Below are positions 9,304 to 17,379 of a DNA stretch of 37,395 nt, piece by piece (within the stretch, counting starts at the first letter, position 1; each line of letters opens with the position of its first letter). The notes below the pieces were generated by a model. It ran no database searches. It saw only the letters and a program-made list of their open reading frames with translations, and was not told the origin of the DNA. Source of the stretch: Rodentibacter trehalosifermentans (lineage in GTDB: Bacteria > Pseudomonadota > Gammaproteobacteria > Enterobacterales > Pasteurellaceae); assembly GCF_002000545.1 (NCBI RefSeq), contig NZ_MLHL01000057.1, positions 1 through 37,395 of the forward strand. The letters are read 5' to 3'. The position numbers and the translations under genes are program-made.

Positions 9304-10479
9304 ATGACAAAAGCCAATTCAAAAGCCTTTTTAGTGATTTTACTCGGTGTGCTTTCAGCATTCGGCCCTTTTGTGGTGGATCTTTATCTTCCTTCACTCC
9401 CTCAACTGGCTCATTTTTTTGATACCTCCCCCTCTATGACACAGCTTACATTGACGACAGCGATGATAGGGCTTGCTTTGGGGCAATTACTTCTAGGGCC
9501 TATCAGTGATAAATTTGGGCGTAAAAAGCCGCTGATGATGTCATTAATTATTTATATTATCAGTACTGTTTTGATTATATTTTCTCCAAATATTGAAAGT
9601 ATGATTATATTGCGTGTAATACAGGGGCTCTCTTCTGCCGGTAGTGTGGTGATTTCCCGTGCAGTGGCGACGGATCTTTATCGAGGCCGTGAAATGACCC
9701 GCTTTTTCGGTTTATTGATGACGATTAATGGAATGGCACCGATTATTTCCCCGATTTTAGGCAGTCTTTTATTGGACTATGTGAGTTGGAAAGGGGTTTT
9801 TGTTTTTCTTGCTTTCATCGGCATATTGGTTTTTGCTTTTTGTTTCCGATTAAAAGAAAGTTTAAAGCCTGAAAATCGTCTGCAAGGCCCGTTGCTTTCC
9901 ACTTTTTCTACATTCGGTGTGATTGTAAAAAACCGATTGTTTATGAGCTATGTGGGAATTGAAAGTTTCTTGCTGGGTGCGATGTTTGCTTATATCGCCG
10001 CTTCGCCTTTTATTTTGCAAAGTTTTTACGGATTAAGTGCCTTTGTGTTTAGCCTGTGTTTTGGGGCAAATGGGGCGGCATTAGTCATCGGCGCGAATAT
10101 CGGCGGAAAATTACCAAATCGAACCGCACTTTCTGTGGGTGTTTGGGGTTTTCTCATTGCTGCGGCTTATACTATCGCCACTTTATTGCTTCAGCCCTAT
10201 TGGCTATTTGTAGAGATCGGTTTCTTTTTTATGTTGCTTTTAATGGGAACCACATTCCCTGCCATCTCTTCATTAGCCATGGAAAGCGAACGCCAATATG
10301 CCGGCAGTGCCTCAGCCTTATTAGGTTTCGCCCCTTTCTTTTTAGGTGGCGTAGTCTCCCCCCTCGTAGGCATTGGCGATATTTTTTATGCCACATCAGG
10401 GGTGATTTTGGTTTGTGGTTTGTTAGGAGTGGGGATTTATTTGGCGATTAGAGATCAAATTGTTGAAGCGACAGAATAA
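9304..10479 (+). CDS. Bcr/CflA family drug-resistance MFS transporter
   Basis: A 391-residue inner-membrane protein with about 12 hydrophobic segments, predicted to export drugs or small metabolites by proton antiport. The N-terminal FGPFVVDLYLPSLPQL segment is the hallmark of the Bcr/CflA subgroup, and MFS motif A is seen as GPISDKFGRKKPLM in the loop after helix 2. The RVIQGLSSAGSVVISRA stretch corresponds to helix 4 motif B. The length is normal and the frame is intact, in contrast to its neighbours. A GGAAA site lies upstream of the ATG. It is transcribed away from the SnoaL-like pseudogene from its own promoter. Relatives in E. coli export bicyclomycin, sulfonamide or cysteine; the substrate here cannot be told from sequence. 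An uptake sequence is at 10124-10132. Confidence 0.92.
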   Translation: MTKANSKAFLVILLGVLSAFGPFVVDLYLPSLPQLAHFFDTSPSMTQLTLTTAMIGLALGQLLLGPISDKFGRKKPLMMSLIIYIISTVLIIFSPNIESMIILRVIQGLSSAGSVVISRAVATDLYRGREMTRFFGLLMTINGMAPIISPILGSLLLDYVSWKGVFVFLAFIGILVFAFCFRLKESLKPENRLQGPLLSTFSTFGVIVKNRLFMSYVGIESFLLGAMFAYIAASPFILQSFYGLSAFVFSLCFGANGAALVIGANIGGKLPNRTALSVGVWGFLIAAAYTIATLLLQPYWLFVEIGFFFMLLLMGTTFPAISSLAMESERQYAGSASALLGFAPFFLGGVVSPLVGIGDIFYATSGVILVCGLLGVGIYLAIRDQIVEATE

Positions 10480-10591
10480 TCACTGTTTTATACAAAGTGC
10501 GGTCAAAATTCTTGGTATTATGTAGAAAATGTCGAAAATCTTGGGGAAATTTGACTGCTCTTTTGCCGGTATAATCTCAATACGGAATCCT

Positions 10592-10789
10592 ATGTTATTG
10601 AATACCTATCTTAATCTTATCCGCCAACATTGCCCTGAACTCACTGAACCACAGCTCGCCCGGCTGGCGGAAGGTTTGCAGGTGAAAACACTTGTGTCAC
10701 GAGAAGCCTTTATTGCTACGGGCGAAGTGCCGAAATATCTCGCTTTTATCGCTAAAGGTTTGCTGAAAGGTGTTTATGCAATTCTGTGA
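10592..10789 (+). pseudogene. 5' remnant of a Crp/Fnr-type regulator
   Basis: From the ATG at 10592 the frame reads MLLNTYLNLIRQHCPELT, then LARLAEGLQVKTLVSREAFIATGEVPKYLAFIAKGLLKGVY. This is the start of a cyclic-nucleotide-binding-like domain as in Crp/Fnr-family regulators (the fixed FIAKGLLKGVY strand before the effector pocket). It then breaks off at about 10778 and meets a stop at 10787. The rest of the sensor domain and the whole helix-turn-helix are missing; the sequence that follows codes for an unrelated hydrolase. A longer start at 10529 is possible but the residues before Met-22 do not resemble the family. The likely cause is a deletion that joined two formerly separate genes. Confidence 0.7.
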
Positions 10790-11394
10790 ACGCCGTAGTG
10801 TGAAACCTGAAGAGGAAGTGGGTGCATTGCTCAAGGCAAAAGGGTTCGACCCGTTGGCGGTGAAATCGGTGGTAATGACCCATATGCACGGTGACCATGC
10901 AGGCGGTATCCCGAATTTTCCTAATAGCGAATTTGTGTTGAGCGAAGCGGAATTTGATGCCGTACAAGCGAAAGATGCGGTGTTTAACGGTTATTTAAAG
11001 ATGCACTATCCTGACTTCTTCTTCCTCAACATCCGCACTGTCAAATACGAAGACGGTGTTTTTGAAAACTTTGCCCAAAGCACTACATTAACGGCAGACG
11101 GCAAAATCCGTCTTGTGCCAACCGCCAACCCCGGGGCATACACTTGGACATCAATCCGTGGTGGTGGATATGGACGACCATTATGTTCTCATCGGTGGCG
11201 ATGCTTCATATAGCGAAGAATATATGCTGAACGGCGACATTGATGGCGTGTGCATTGACGGTGAAAAACACAAAGCATCCACGGCTAAAATACGGGAATT
11301 TTGCAAGCGTAAACCAACCATTACCCAATTTGCTCACGATTTTGATAGTGAAAAACGTTTGAAAAGAAAGATTTTCACTGAGGTTAAGGAGTAG
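10779..11394 (+). pseudogene. 3' remnant of a metallo-beta-lactamase-fold hydrolase (N-acyl-homoserine lactonase-like), frameshifted
   Basis: Starting at about 10779 the frame reads QFCERRSVKPEEEVGALLKAKGFDP, then VVMTHMHGDHAGG, which has the metal-binding HxHxDH motif (CAT 10881, CAC 10887, GAC-CAT 10893-10898). The N-terminal part expected before this motif, roughly 80-100 residues, is missing, consistent with a deletion fused to the regulator remnant. The frame then shifts at 11117-11130 because of a 7-bp tandem duplication; in the corrected frame it reads LVPTPGHTLGHQSVVV, the conserved motif with the next metal-binding His, and goes on to DDHYVLIGGDASY and a TAG at 11392. Two independent lesions make this a clear pseudogene. 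Intact relatives hydrolyse lactones or similar esters; the original substrate is unknown. Confidence 0.8.
11117..11130 (+). repeat. 7-bp tandem duplication causing the frameshift
   Basis: GCCAACC occurs twice head to tail (11117-11123 and 11124-11130). Removing one copy restores the reading frame and regenerates the PTPGHTLGH motif exactly, so this is almost certainly the inactivating event. Confidence 0.85.
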
Positions 11395-11411
11395 TAGTTT
11401 ACCCAATTTAT

Positions 11412-11444
11412 AAAAACAGTCATTTCAACGAAATGACTGTTTTT
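11412..11444 (+). terminator. Strong intrinsic terminator after the hydrolase remnant
   Basis: A 14-bp perfect stem, AAAAACAGTCATTT (11412-11425) with AAATGACTGTTTTT (11431-11444), around a CAACG loop. The AT-rich ends make it usable in both directions. Confidence 0.85.
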
Positions 11445-11497
11445 GTATATTTGATATAGTATCTGAAATTCTCGTTATTTTTTAACCGCACTTCTCT

Positions 11498-13248
11498 CTA
11501 CACAATACACACCTCCAATTTCAATTGTTGACTGTGGAATTGTTGAAGGGTATTACGATGTCCGATGCTGAGGATAATCATATTCGGTAGCTGCTCTTTA
11601 ATGATTTTATAGAGCTGATATTCGGTTTCTTCATCAAGTGCCGAAGTGGTTTCATCTAAAAACACGACATCCGGTTTGGTGAGTAAAATACGAATGAACG
11701 CTACCCGTTGTAATTCACCCGGAGATAAAATTGCTTGCCAATCGTTTTCGATATCCAAAGCATTGATGTATTTTTCTAGGCAGCAATCACGCATGGTTGA
11801 AATCAGATCCGCATGATGCGGATTAATATCCGGATAGCAAATGGCTTCACGCAGTGTGCCTTGCGGCATATAAGGTCGCTGTGGTAGGAATAAACTGCCC
11901 ATACAAGGGTGTTCTGCAATACCAATGGTTTCAAAAGGATAGATGCCCGCAATGGCTTTAAGTAATGTGGTTTTCCCTGTGCCCGAGGCGCCTTGAATCA
12001 GTAAGGCATCGCCATTTTTGAGGGTGATATTAATATTATTGAGTAAAATTCGCCCTTGTTCGTCTTTCACCCCAAAATCTTTCAGTGCCACATAACTTGA
12101 GCATTTATAGGGTTGGCTGATTTCGCTGTGATCCAATTCATCCAGTTTCGTGATAAAACCGTACAAACGATTAAGGCGGGCTTGATAGAGCGTAAAAACA
12201 GACGGAAGAAGGACAGGGCAGTCATTAGCCGATTAAAAGCTTGAACGGTTTGGTGCATATCGCCCAGTTTAATTTGTCCGGTAAAAAAACGGGGGGCTTG
12301 CAACATTAAAGGGAAAAGTTTGGCAAAACGGGTCACTCCGTTATTAAAGCCGTCTAACCCCAACATTTTTAATACAATGGCCCAGCGGTTTTGAATAATT
12401 TGAGCAAATTTATTTTTGAGCAAAATTTGTTCTTTGGATTCGCCATGATAAAAGGCAATGCTTTCTGCATTATCACGCACACGGATTAAGGAATAGCGAT
12501 AATCACCGTTGAGTTTTTCTTTATTAAAGTTAAGTTTTATCAATGGGTAGCCAATCCAAACAGACATCAGGGTAGCGAAAATGATAAAGGCATAAATAAA
12601 GAACACCACACCTTTTTCAATATTCAAACCAAAGAGATTCAGCACACCGGAAAGCAACCAAAGAATAAGGGTAAATTCAATGGTGGTGAGCACAGAATTA
12701 ATCATTCCACGCACAATTTGTACGGTGCTGGTGATAAATTCTCGTGCATCTTGTTCAATACGCTGATCGATATTATCAGGAAGATCCCGTTCATATTTGA
12801 GGCGATAATAGTTTTTATTTTTCAGCCAACCTTTTATCAAAATGCCATTAAGGCTTTCTAACCAACGGATTTCAAAAACTTGGCGTAGAAAATAATCAAT
12901 AATGGCGTGTAATACTTGAATAAGCACTAAAAGGGCATTGAGTTTTGCAAAGAACCAAAATTTATCGGCATTCAGTTCTTGCATTGAGCTGTATAAGCCA
13001 TTGTAAAAAAAGGAATTAAGGACACTAAAACGCACTTCAAGCAAAATCATTAGGAAAAGCAGCAATAACATGGTAAGAAGTTGAAGGCGATTTTTCTTTG
13101 TAACAGAGGGCGCGGTAATTCGCCAAAATTTCTTGCCGAAAGCGGTTTGTTTGAGCGCTGCAATAGAGAGAATAAAACCGATCACTACCCAGAAAAGTGC
13201 GGTCAAAATCCAATTTAAACTATTATTGAGTTCGGTTTGCCAGTTCAT
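11498..13248 (-). pseudogene. SbmA/YddA-type ABC transporter (fused permease-ATPase), frameshifted
   Basis: The minus strand codes for a half-transporter with an N-terminal ABC_membrane_2 domain followed by an ATPase. The first frame (13248 down to about 12190) has the membrane part with about five or six hydrophobic helices and conserved ERDLPDNIDQRIEQDAREF and DNAESIAFYHGE motifs, ending in TALSFFRLF. The second frame resumes with TLYQARLNRLYGFITKLDELD and carries the ATPase: Walker A GASGTGKTT, signature LSPGELQR, Walker B VVFLDE and a SIGHR switch histidine region. Family members have a few residues between FFRLF and TLYQARL; the gap here is consistent with a loss of about 10 nt near 12190-12200. 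Relatives transport peptides, cobalamin or other solutes. It lies behind the siderophore receptor but a terminator separates them. An uptake sequence is at 13195-13203. Confidence 0.8.
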
Positions 13249-13263
13249 AAATTTCCATAAACG

Positions 13264-13288
13264 AAAAAAGGGCGAAATGCTTTCGCCC
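13264..13288 (-). terminator. Terminator after the siderophore receptor
   Basis: Read on the minus strand, GGGCGAAA and TTTCGCCC pair around a GCA loop (13288-13270) and are followed by six T residues (13269-13264). It lies between the receptor stop and the ABC gene start. Confidence 0.8.
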
Positions 13289-13305
13289 TGAGGTTAATGC
13301 GCTGA

Positions 13306-15540
13306 TTAAAATTCCACTTTGGCATTAAGCACCACTTCACGGCCATAGCCCAATGCAACAGGAATGAGCGCCTTGCTTGCATTACCCGAAGTGGAAGGGT
13401 AGTAAACTTTGTCAGATAAGTTTTTACCATTGAGTTGGAATGACACTTTTTTACCGGAAATTTTCGTATCATAAGCAATGAACGCATCATAGACAACGGC
13501 ATGAGGTAATTTATAAGCCTTCTCATATGCATTGTTATAAGCATACCAAGAGCCTAAATAACGCGCGCCGCCGCCAACACGGATATTACCGAAATCAAAT
13601 TCGCCTACATTATAAGCGAGGAAAAGGGAGGTTTGATGTTTTGGTACACTGGATAATTGTTTGCCTACTGCATTAGGATAGTGTTCATTTTCTAAGGATT
13701 TCACTTTGGTGTAAGTGTAGTTTGCGGCAATGCTGAGGTTATCGGTCAGCTGCCCGTTTAAATCAAACTCCACACCACGGGAACGTTGTTTTCCCACAAT
13801 ATTTAATTCCGCATTAGCGCCAGTCCCGACGGCTTCTGCCACATTGCGTTTGTTAATATCAAAGAGGGAAAGTGTTGCATTGAAATCGGTGTTTTCATAT
13901 TTTGCGCCCACCTCAAATGATTTTCCTTGTTCCGGTTTGAGATCGCCATTGATAGGGGTTGCCACGCTGGTTTGTGGACGGAAGGATTCCGAATAGTTGG
14001 CAAAGGTGGCAAAGTTTGGGGTGAATTTATAAACTGCGCCTAATTGGTAGAGCAATTTTCCATCATGTTGATCCGTATTGCCTGTTTTCGTGAGGTTTTG
14101 CCCCGCTCTACAGTTTGCCGCATCTAAACAATGACGGCCGGCAAATTGATCAAAATACTCATAACGCATACCGCCGGTCACAATAAAATTATCGGTGAAA
14201 TAAGCCGTATCCTGAACATATACCCCGATTGTTTTCAGATAATTATATTGGTAGGCATTGCCGTTACCATTTTTATGTAATGCGATTGGATTCGTGTAAA
14301 TCGGATGATCAATATTGAGATCTGATGCTGTGATGCCTTTATTATAAATCGGACCCAGTTCACGGATATTTCTCATGGCGTCAACGCCCACCACAAGGCG
14401 GTTGGCGATATCTCCAATGCCAAATTCGCCGACTAAATTTACCGTACCGCTGTGAACCCGTTGATCGCCTTGTTGCTGTTCAATTTCTCGGCGGGCATGA
14501 TGCGCATCTAGTCTAGGAGATGTGACAACACCACGCTTATTTCTTTCTTCAGGAATCGCTGTGTCAGTGTCATTTATATTGGTAATCCGTGCTTGGTTGT
14601 AGAAATATTTATAGCGCGCATAGCTATAAGCGGTATTTAATTTCCACTGATCGTTTAATTTATGTTCAATTTTTACATCAATATTATCGGTTTTTGCGGT
14701 GGTTTCGTTATTCGGTTCATCTAAACGACGGGTAACAGGAATATCAGGGGCTGAATTGGTGGCGGTTAATAAATTTGTGCCACGATCAAAGGGTTCAAGA
14801 ATATCTTTATGTTCATAAGAGAGGAGCACTTTGGTTGTGTCATTTTCCCAAGAAAGTGATGGGGCATAAGTGGTATTTTTGATTTTGCCGAAATTACGCC
14901 AATAATCTTTTTCTTGTTTATCGTAGATAAAGCGATAGGCAAAGCCATTGCCTAAACCACCGGTAAAGTCTAATTGGGTTCCCCAAGTATTATGGGTTCC
15001 AAGGGTGCCACCAATAATATATTGAGGCGTTTGTTGCGGTTTTTTAGTAATGATATTCACAACGCCGCCGGGATCTTGAATGCCATAAAGCACCGATGCC
15101 GGCCCTTTTAATACTTCAACGGTTTCGGTGGTCGCACTAAAGTTTTTCGCAGGGCCTGCTTGCAAGCCATTACGCATAATGGAATTATCACGGTTTCCCC
15201 CGAAGCCCCGTTTTTGGATGGCATCAAACATACCACCGAGGGTGTTGGCTTGGCTGACACCGCTGACATTATAGAGGGCATCAATAAGGGAATCCGGTTT
15301 GCTATCTTCTAAGAGTTGTGTGGATAAAATATTGACGGTATTTGGGGTATCAAAAACAGGGACTTCCGCTTTTGATACGACTGAGGTACCGGTTGTTTGA
15401 TAACCGTTTTGTTTAATTCCGGTATCTTGGACAGTAATTTGATCTAATACGATTTCAGCATCAGACTGCTGCTGTGTTTCTGCTAAGGCAGAAACACCAG
15501 TAAAAAGTGCGGTGTAAATAATGCTATATTTAAAATTTAT
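13306..15540 (-). CDS. TonB-dependent siderophore receptor with apparent ATA start codon
   Basis: An outer-membrane gated channel of about 744 residues for a ferric siderophore. The natural N-terminus begins at an ATA codon (15540-15538): (M)[19 protein letters not shown] is a good signal peptide, cleaved before ETQQQ, and AAGGAAAG lies 5 bp upstream at 15553-15546. No ATG, GTG or TTG is usable nearby; the next in-frame ATG is at 15774, beyond the likely promoter and inside the opposite-strand riboswitch. The TonB box is probably EIVLDQITV at 29-37. The plug domain follows ([15 protein letters not shown], then [37 protein letters not shown]). The rest is a 22-strand barrel ending in an aromatic residue (LNAKVEF). 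The SLYGI/GGVVN pattern resembles ferrichrome and hydroxamate or catecholate siderophore receptors. An uptake sequence falls in the signal-peptide codons (15505-15513). Confidence 0.8.
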   Translation of the reverse strand: MNFKYSIIYTALFTGVSALAETQQQSDAEIVLDQITVQDTGIKQNGYQTTGTSVVSKAEVPVFDTPNTVNILSTQLLEDSKPDSLIDALYNVSGVSQANTLGGMFDAIQKRGFGGNRDNSIMRNGLQAGPAKNFSATTETVEVLKGPASVLYGIQDPGGVVNIITKKPQQTPQYIIGGTLGTHNTWGTQLDFTGGLGNGFAYRFIYDKQEKDYWRNFGKIKNTTYAPSLSWENDTTKVLLSYEHKDILEPFDRGTNLLTATNSAPDIPVTRRLDEPNNETTAKTDNIDVKIEHKLNDQWKLNTAYSYARYKYFYNQARITNINDTDTAIPEERNKRGVVTSPRLDAHHARREIEQQQGDQRVHSGTVNLVGEFGIGDIANRLVVGVDAMRNIRELGPIYNKGITASDLNIDHPIYTNPIALHKNGNGNAYQYNYLKTIGVYVQDTAYFTDNFIVTGGMRYEYFDQFAGRHCLDAANCRAGQNLTKTGNTDQHDGKLLYQLGAVYKFTPNFATFANYSESFRPQTSVATPINGDLKPEQGKSFEVGAKYENTDFNATLSLFDINKRNVAEAVGTGANAELNIVGKQRSRGVEFDLNGQLTDNLSIAANYTYTKVKSLENEHYPNAVGKQLSSVPKHQTSLFLAYNVGEFDFGNIRVGGGARYLGSWYAYNNAYEKAYKLPHAVVYDAFIAYDTKISGKKVSFQLNGKNLSDKVYYPSTSGNASKALIPVALGYGREVVLNAKVEF

Positions 15541-15588
15541 CGTTGCTTTCCTTAAGGTTATTAATGTCTTAAAAAAAAGAGGTGGCAG

Positions 15589-15618
15589 AGTATAACCGAA
15601 AATAATTGTTTGGCTCAA
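15589..15618 (-). promoter_or_regulatory. Probable promoter of the siderophore receptor
   Basis: On the minus strand TTGAGC (15618-15613) and TATACT (15594-15589) are 18 bp apart. The transcript would start near 15582, 42 nt before the ATA codon, and would exclude the upstream ATG at 15774. Confidence 0.5.
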
Positions 15619-15642
15619 TAGGAATAATTTGTATTTGCTATT
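15617..15642. promoter_or_regulatory. Imperfect inverted repeat next to the receptor promoter, possible operator
   Basis: AATAG at 15617-15621 is mirrored by CTATT at 15638-15642, and the inner AATAA/TATT parts also match. It abuts the -35 region of an iron-uptake gene, where a Fur site would be expected, but its match to the GATAAT-array Fur consensus is weak. Confidence 0.3.
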
Positions 15643-15716
15643 AAATAAAATTTGGCGAAAAATAACCGCACTTTTGCTTGTTTTTTCTTCGAGAGCAGTA
15701 TAGACTCTCATCAAAT

Positions 15717-15790
15717 TTAGTCGGGGTGCCATATGTGGCTGAGATGATACCCGTGAACCTGAAACAGTTAGCACTGACGTAGGAAACTAA
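15717..15790 (+). ncRNA. TPP (THI-box) riboswitch controlling the thiamin salvage operon
   Basis: The conserved blocks are present in order: CGGGGTGCC (15722-15730), GGCTGAGA at 15737-15744, ATACCCGTGAACCTGA at 15747-15762, and ACGTAGGAAACTA at 15777-15789. TTAGT (15717-15721) pairs with ACTAA (15786-15790) to close P1. Thiamin pyrophosphate binding should reduce expression of thiZ and the genes behind it. No clear intrinsic terminator follows, so control is more likely at translation initiation. A TATAGA at 15699-15704 may be the -10 of the promoter. Confidence 0.92.
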
Positions 15791-15852
15791 TATGACCATA
15801 TTCCCTTTCATTTCTCATTTCATTTTTTATTTTTCATTTTTACCTATTAAAG

Positions 15853-15874
15853 CCTCTTGTTAATAACGGAGAGG
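15853..15874 (+). promoter_or_regulatory. Small hairpin that could hide the thiZ ribosome binding site
   Basis: CCTCT (15853-15857) can pair with AGAGG (15870-15874), which overlaps the GGAGAGG ribosome binding site of thiZ. It is a short stem with a 12-nt loop, so a role as the riboswitch expression platform is only a suggestion. Confidence 0.35.
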
Positions 15875-15877
15875 TTA

Positions 15878-16618
15878 ATGATGGTCTATGTCCGGAATTT
15901 AAGCCTTAAGTTCGGTGATCAGACACTTTTTGAAGAGATTAATTTATCACTTTCTCGAAAAGATTGGGTTAGCATGCTTGGCACATCGGGAGTGGGGAAA
16001 TCAACCCTATTACGGCTCATTGCAGGTATTGAAACACAAGGCGTAATACAGGGAAGCATCACTTTTGAGCCGAATATCCGCCTTGCGTGGTTGCCACAAA
16101 AAGATACGCTCTATCCGTGGCTTTCATTGGTGGATAACGTGCAATTGCAAGCGGTCTTATTGGGGCAGAAATCTGCAAAAACGACCGAACAGGCGAAAAT
16201 GTTGCTTGAAAAAGTGGGAATGGCAGAGCATTTACACAAAAACTGTTCGCAACTTTCAGGCGGGCAACGCCAGCGTGTCGCTTTGGCTCGTACGTTAATG
16301 CAAAATGCAGATCTTATTTTGCTTGATGAACCTTTTTCCGCCCTTGATGCCATTAGCCGTTATGAGTTGCAAAATTTGGCGTATGAATTATTAAAGGAAA
16401 AATCGGTACTACTCGTTACCCACGATCCGCAAGAAGCCTTGCGATTAAGCCAGCGCATTTTTGTGATGCGTGCTGAACCATCGCAGCCTGCCACACTTTC
16501 TGCCCCAATTATCCCTACAGGCAATGCCCCTCGTGAGTTTAACCATACCGATTATGCCGATTTGTGGGCGTTGCAACAGCAATTAGTGCAAGCATTATCT
16601 GCGGAGGGGAGGTTATGA
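15878..16618 (+). CDS. thiZ: ABC transporter ATPase for thiamin precursor, ThiZ
   Basis: A 246-residue cytoplasmic ATPase of the nitrate/taurine/HMP-precursor importer class. Walker A is GTSGVGKST, the Q-loop falls at LPQKDTLYPWLS, the signature is LSGGQRQR, Walker B is LILLDEPFSALD and the switch His is in LLVTHDPQEAL. It pairs with the permease ThiX and the binding protein ThiY encoded next. The frame is open from 15857, but the ATG at 15878 (or 15881) follows GGAGAGG at 15868-15874. Its stop overlaps the thiX start (ATGA), indicating translational coupling. Expression should be controlled by the upstream TPP riboswitch. It contains a near match (GCAAGCGGT, 16147-16155) to the A. pleuropneumoniae-type uptake sequence. 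Confidence 0.9.
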   Translation: MMVYVRNLSLKFGDQTLFEEINLSLSRKDWVSMLGTSGVGKSTLLRLIAGIETQGVIQGSITFEPNIRLAWLPQKDTLYPWLSLVDNVQLQAVLLGQKSAKTTEQAKMLLEKVGMAEHLHKNCSQLSGGQRQRVALARTLMQNADLILLDEPFSALDAISRYELQNLAYELLKEKSVLLVTHDPQEALRLSQRIFVMRAEPSQPATLSAPIIPTGNAPREFNHTDYADLWALQQQLVQALSAEGRL

Positions 16619-17367
16619 TCCGATTGTTCAAACCCGTGCTGATATGCCTTGTGATGTTGCTACTGTGGCAATTGATTATTCTGGTTGGCAGTTTTCCACA
16701 CTACATTTTGCCCACTCCACAAGCGGTATGGAAACAGCTTATTTCTCACCCTGATTTGCTTTGGCAACATAGCCGTATCACCTTGTTGGAAATTGGATTA
16801 GGGCTGTTTTTCGGTTTCTTGTTCGGTTTATTTTCTGCTCTGTTACTCTCATTTTCGAAAAAAATTTCGGCATTGCTATTGCCCATTTTGGTCATTTCCC
16901 AAGCCATTCCCGTATTTGCTATCGCACCGTTATTGGTGCTCTGGTTTGGCTATGGAATGGCATCGAAAATTGTGATGTCGATTTTAATTATCTACTTCCC
17001 CGTTACTGCCGCTTGCTTTGATGGCTTGCGTAATACCCCCCAAGCGTGGCTTGATTTGGCAAATACTTTCAAAATTTCACCGTTTCGTTTATTACTGAAA
17101 GTCCGCTTGCCTGCGGCATTACCTGCTTTTGCCTCAGGGCTTCGTATCGCTATATCCGTTGCCCCTATTGGGGCGGTGGTGGGAGAATGGGTTGGATCGT
17201 CAGAAGGTTTGGGCTATTTGATGATCCACGCTAACGCCCGAATGCAGGTGGATTTAATGTTCGCCGCATTGCTGATTTTAATCGCCATTTCCCTTTGCCT
17301 TTATTTTGGAATGGATTGGCTATTACGCCGATTTATCCCTTGGGGGAACAGGGTTTATTCATCATAA
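16615..17367 (+). CDS. thiX: ABC transporter permease for thiamin precursor, ThiX
   Basis: A 250-residue inner-membrane permease with about six hydrophobic segments. The cytoplasmic coupling loop (EAA motif) is visible as DLANTFKISPFRLLLKVRLPAALPAFASGLRIA, with the usual LP pair; the family's GEWVGSSEGLGYL segment follows. The ATG at 16615 overlaps the thiZ stop by 4 nt and has a strong GGAGGGGAGG upstream; the open frame extends earlier into thiZ, which is not used. It ends 12 bp before thiY. The gene carries one exact A. pleuropneumoniae-type uptake sequence at 16719-16727. Confidence 0.9.
   Translation: MIRLFKPVLICLVMLLLWQLIILVGSFPHYILPTPQAVWKQLISHPDLLWQHSRITLLEIGLGLFFGFLFGLFSALLLSFSKKISALLLPILVISQAIPVFAIAPLLVLWFGYGMASKIVMSILIIYFPVTAACFDGLRNTPQAWLDLANTFKISPFRLLLKVRLPAALPAFASGLRIAISVAPIGAVVGEWVGSSEGLGYLMIHANARMQVDLMFAALLILIAISLCLYFGMDWLLRRFIPWGNRVYSS
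16719..16727 (+). repeat. ACAAGCGGT, A. pleuropneumoniae-type DNA uptake sequence in thiX
   Basis: Exact copy of the 9-mer core used by the Actinobacillus pleuropneumoniae clade, inside a genome whose own uptake sequence is AAGTGCGGT. Its flank does not match the extended consensus. Confidence 0.5.
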
Positions 17368-17379
17368 AAGGAGACAAAA

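Noticed and set aside
12160-12230. Programmed frameshift in the ABC transporter
   Set aside because: No slippery heptamer with a following structure is evident, and residues seem to be missing compared with the family, which fits a deletion better.
15541-15774. Upstream extension of the siderophore receptor to the ATG at 15774
   Set aside because: The added 78 residues lie upstream of the likely promoter and antisense to the TPP riboswitch, do not form a signal peptide, and have no ribosome binding site.
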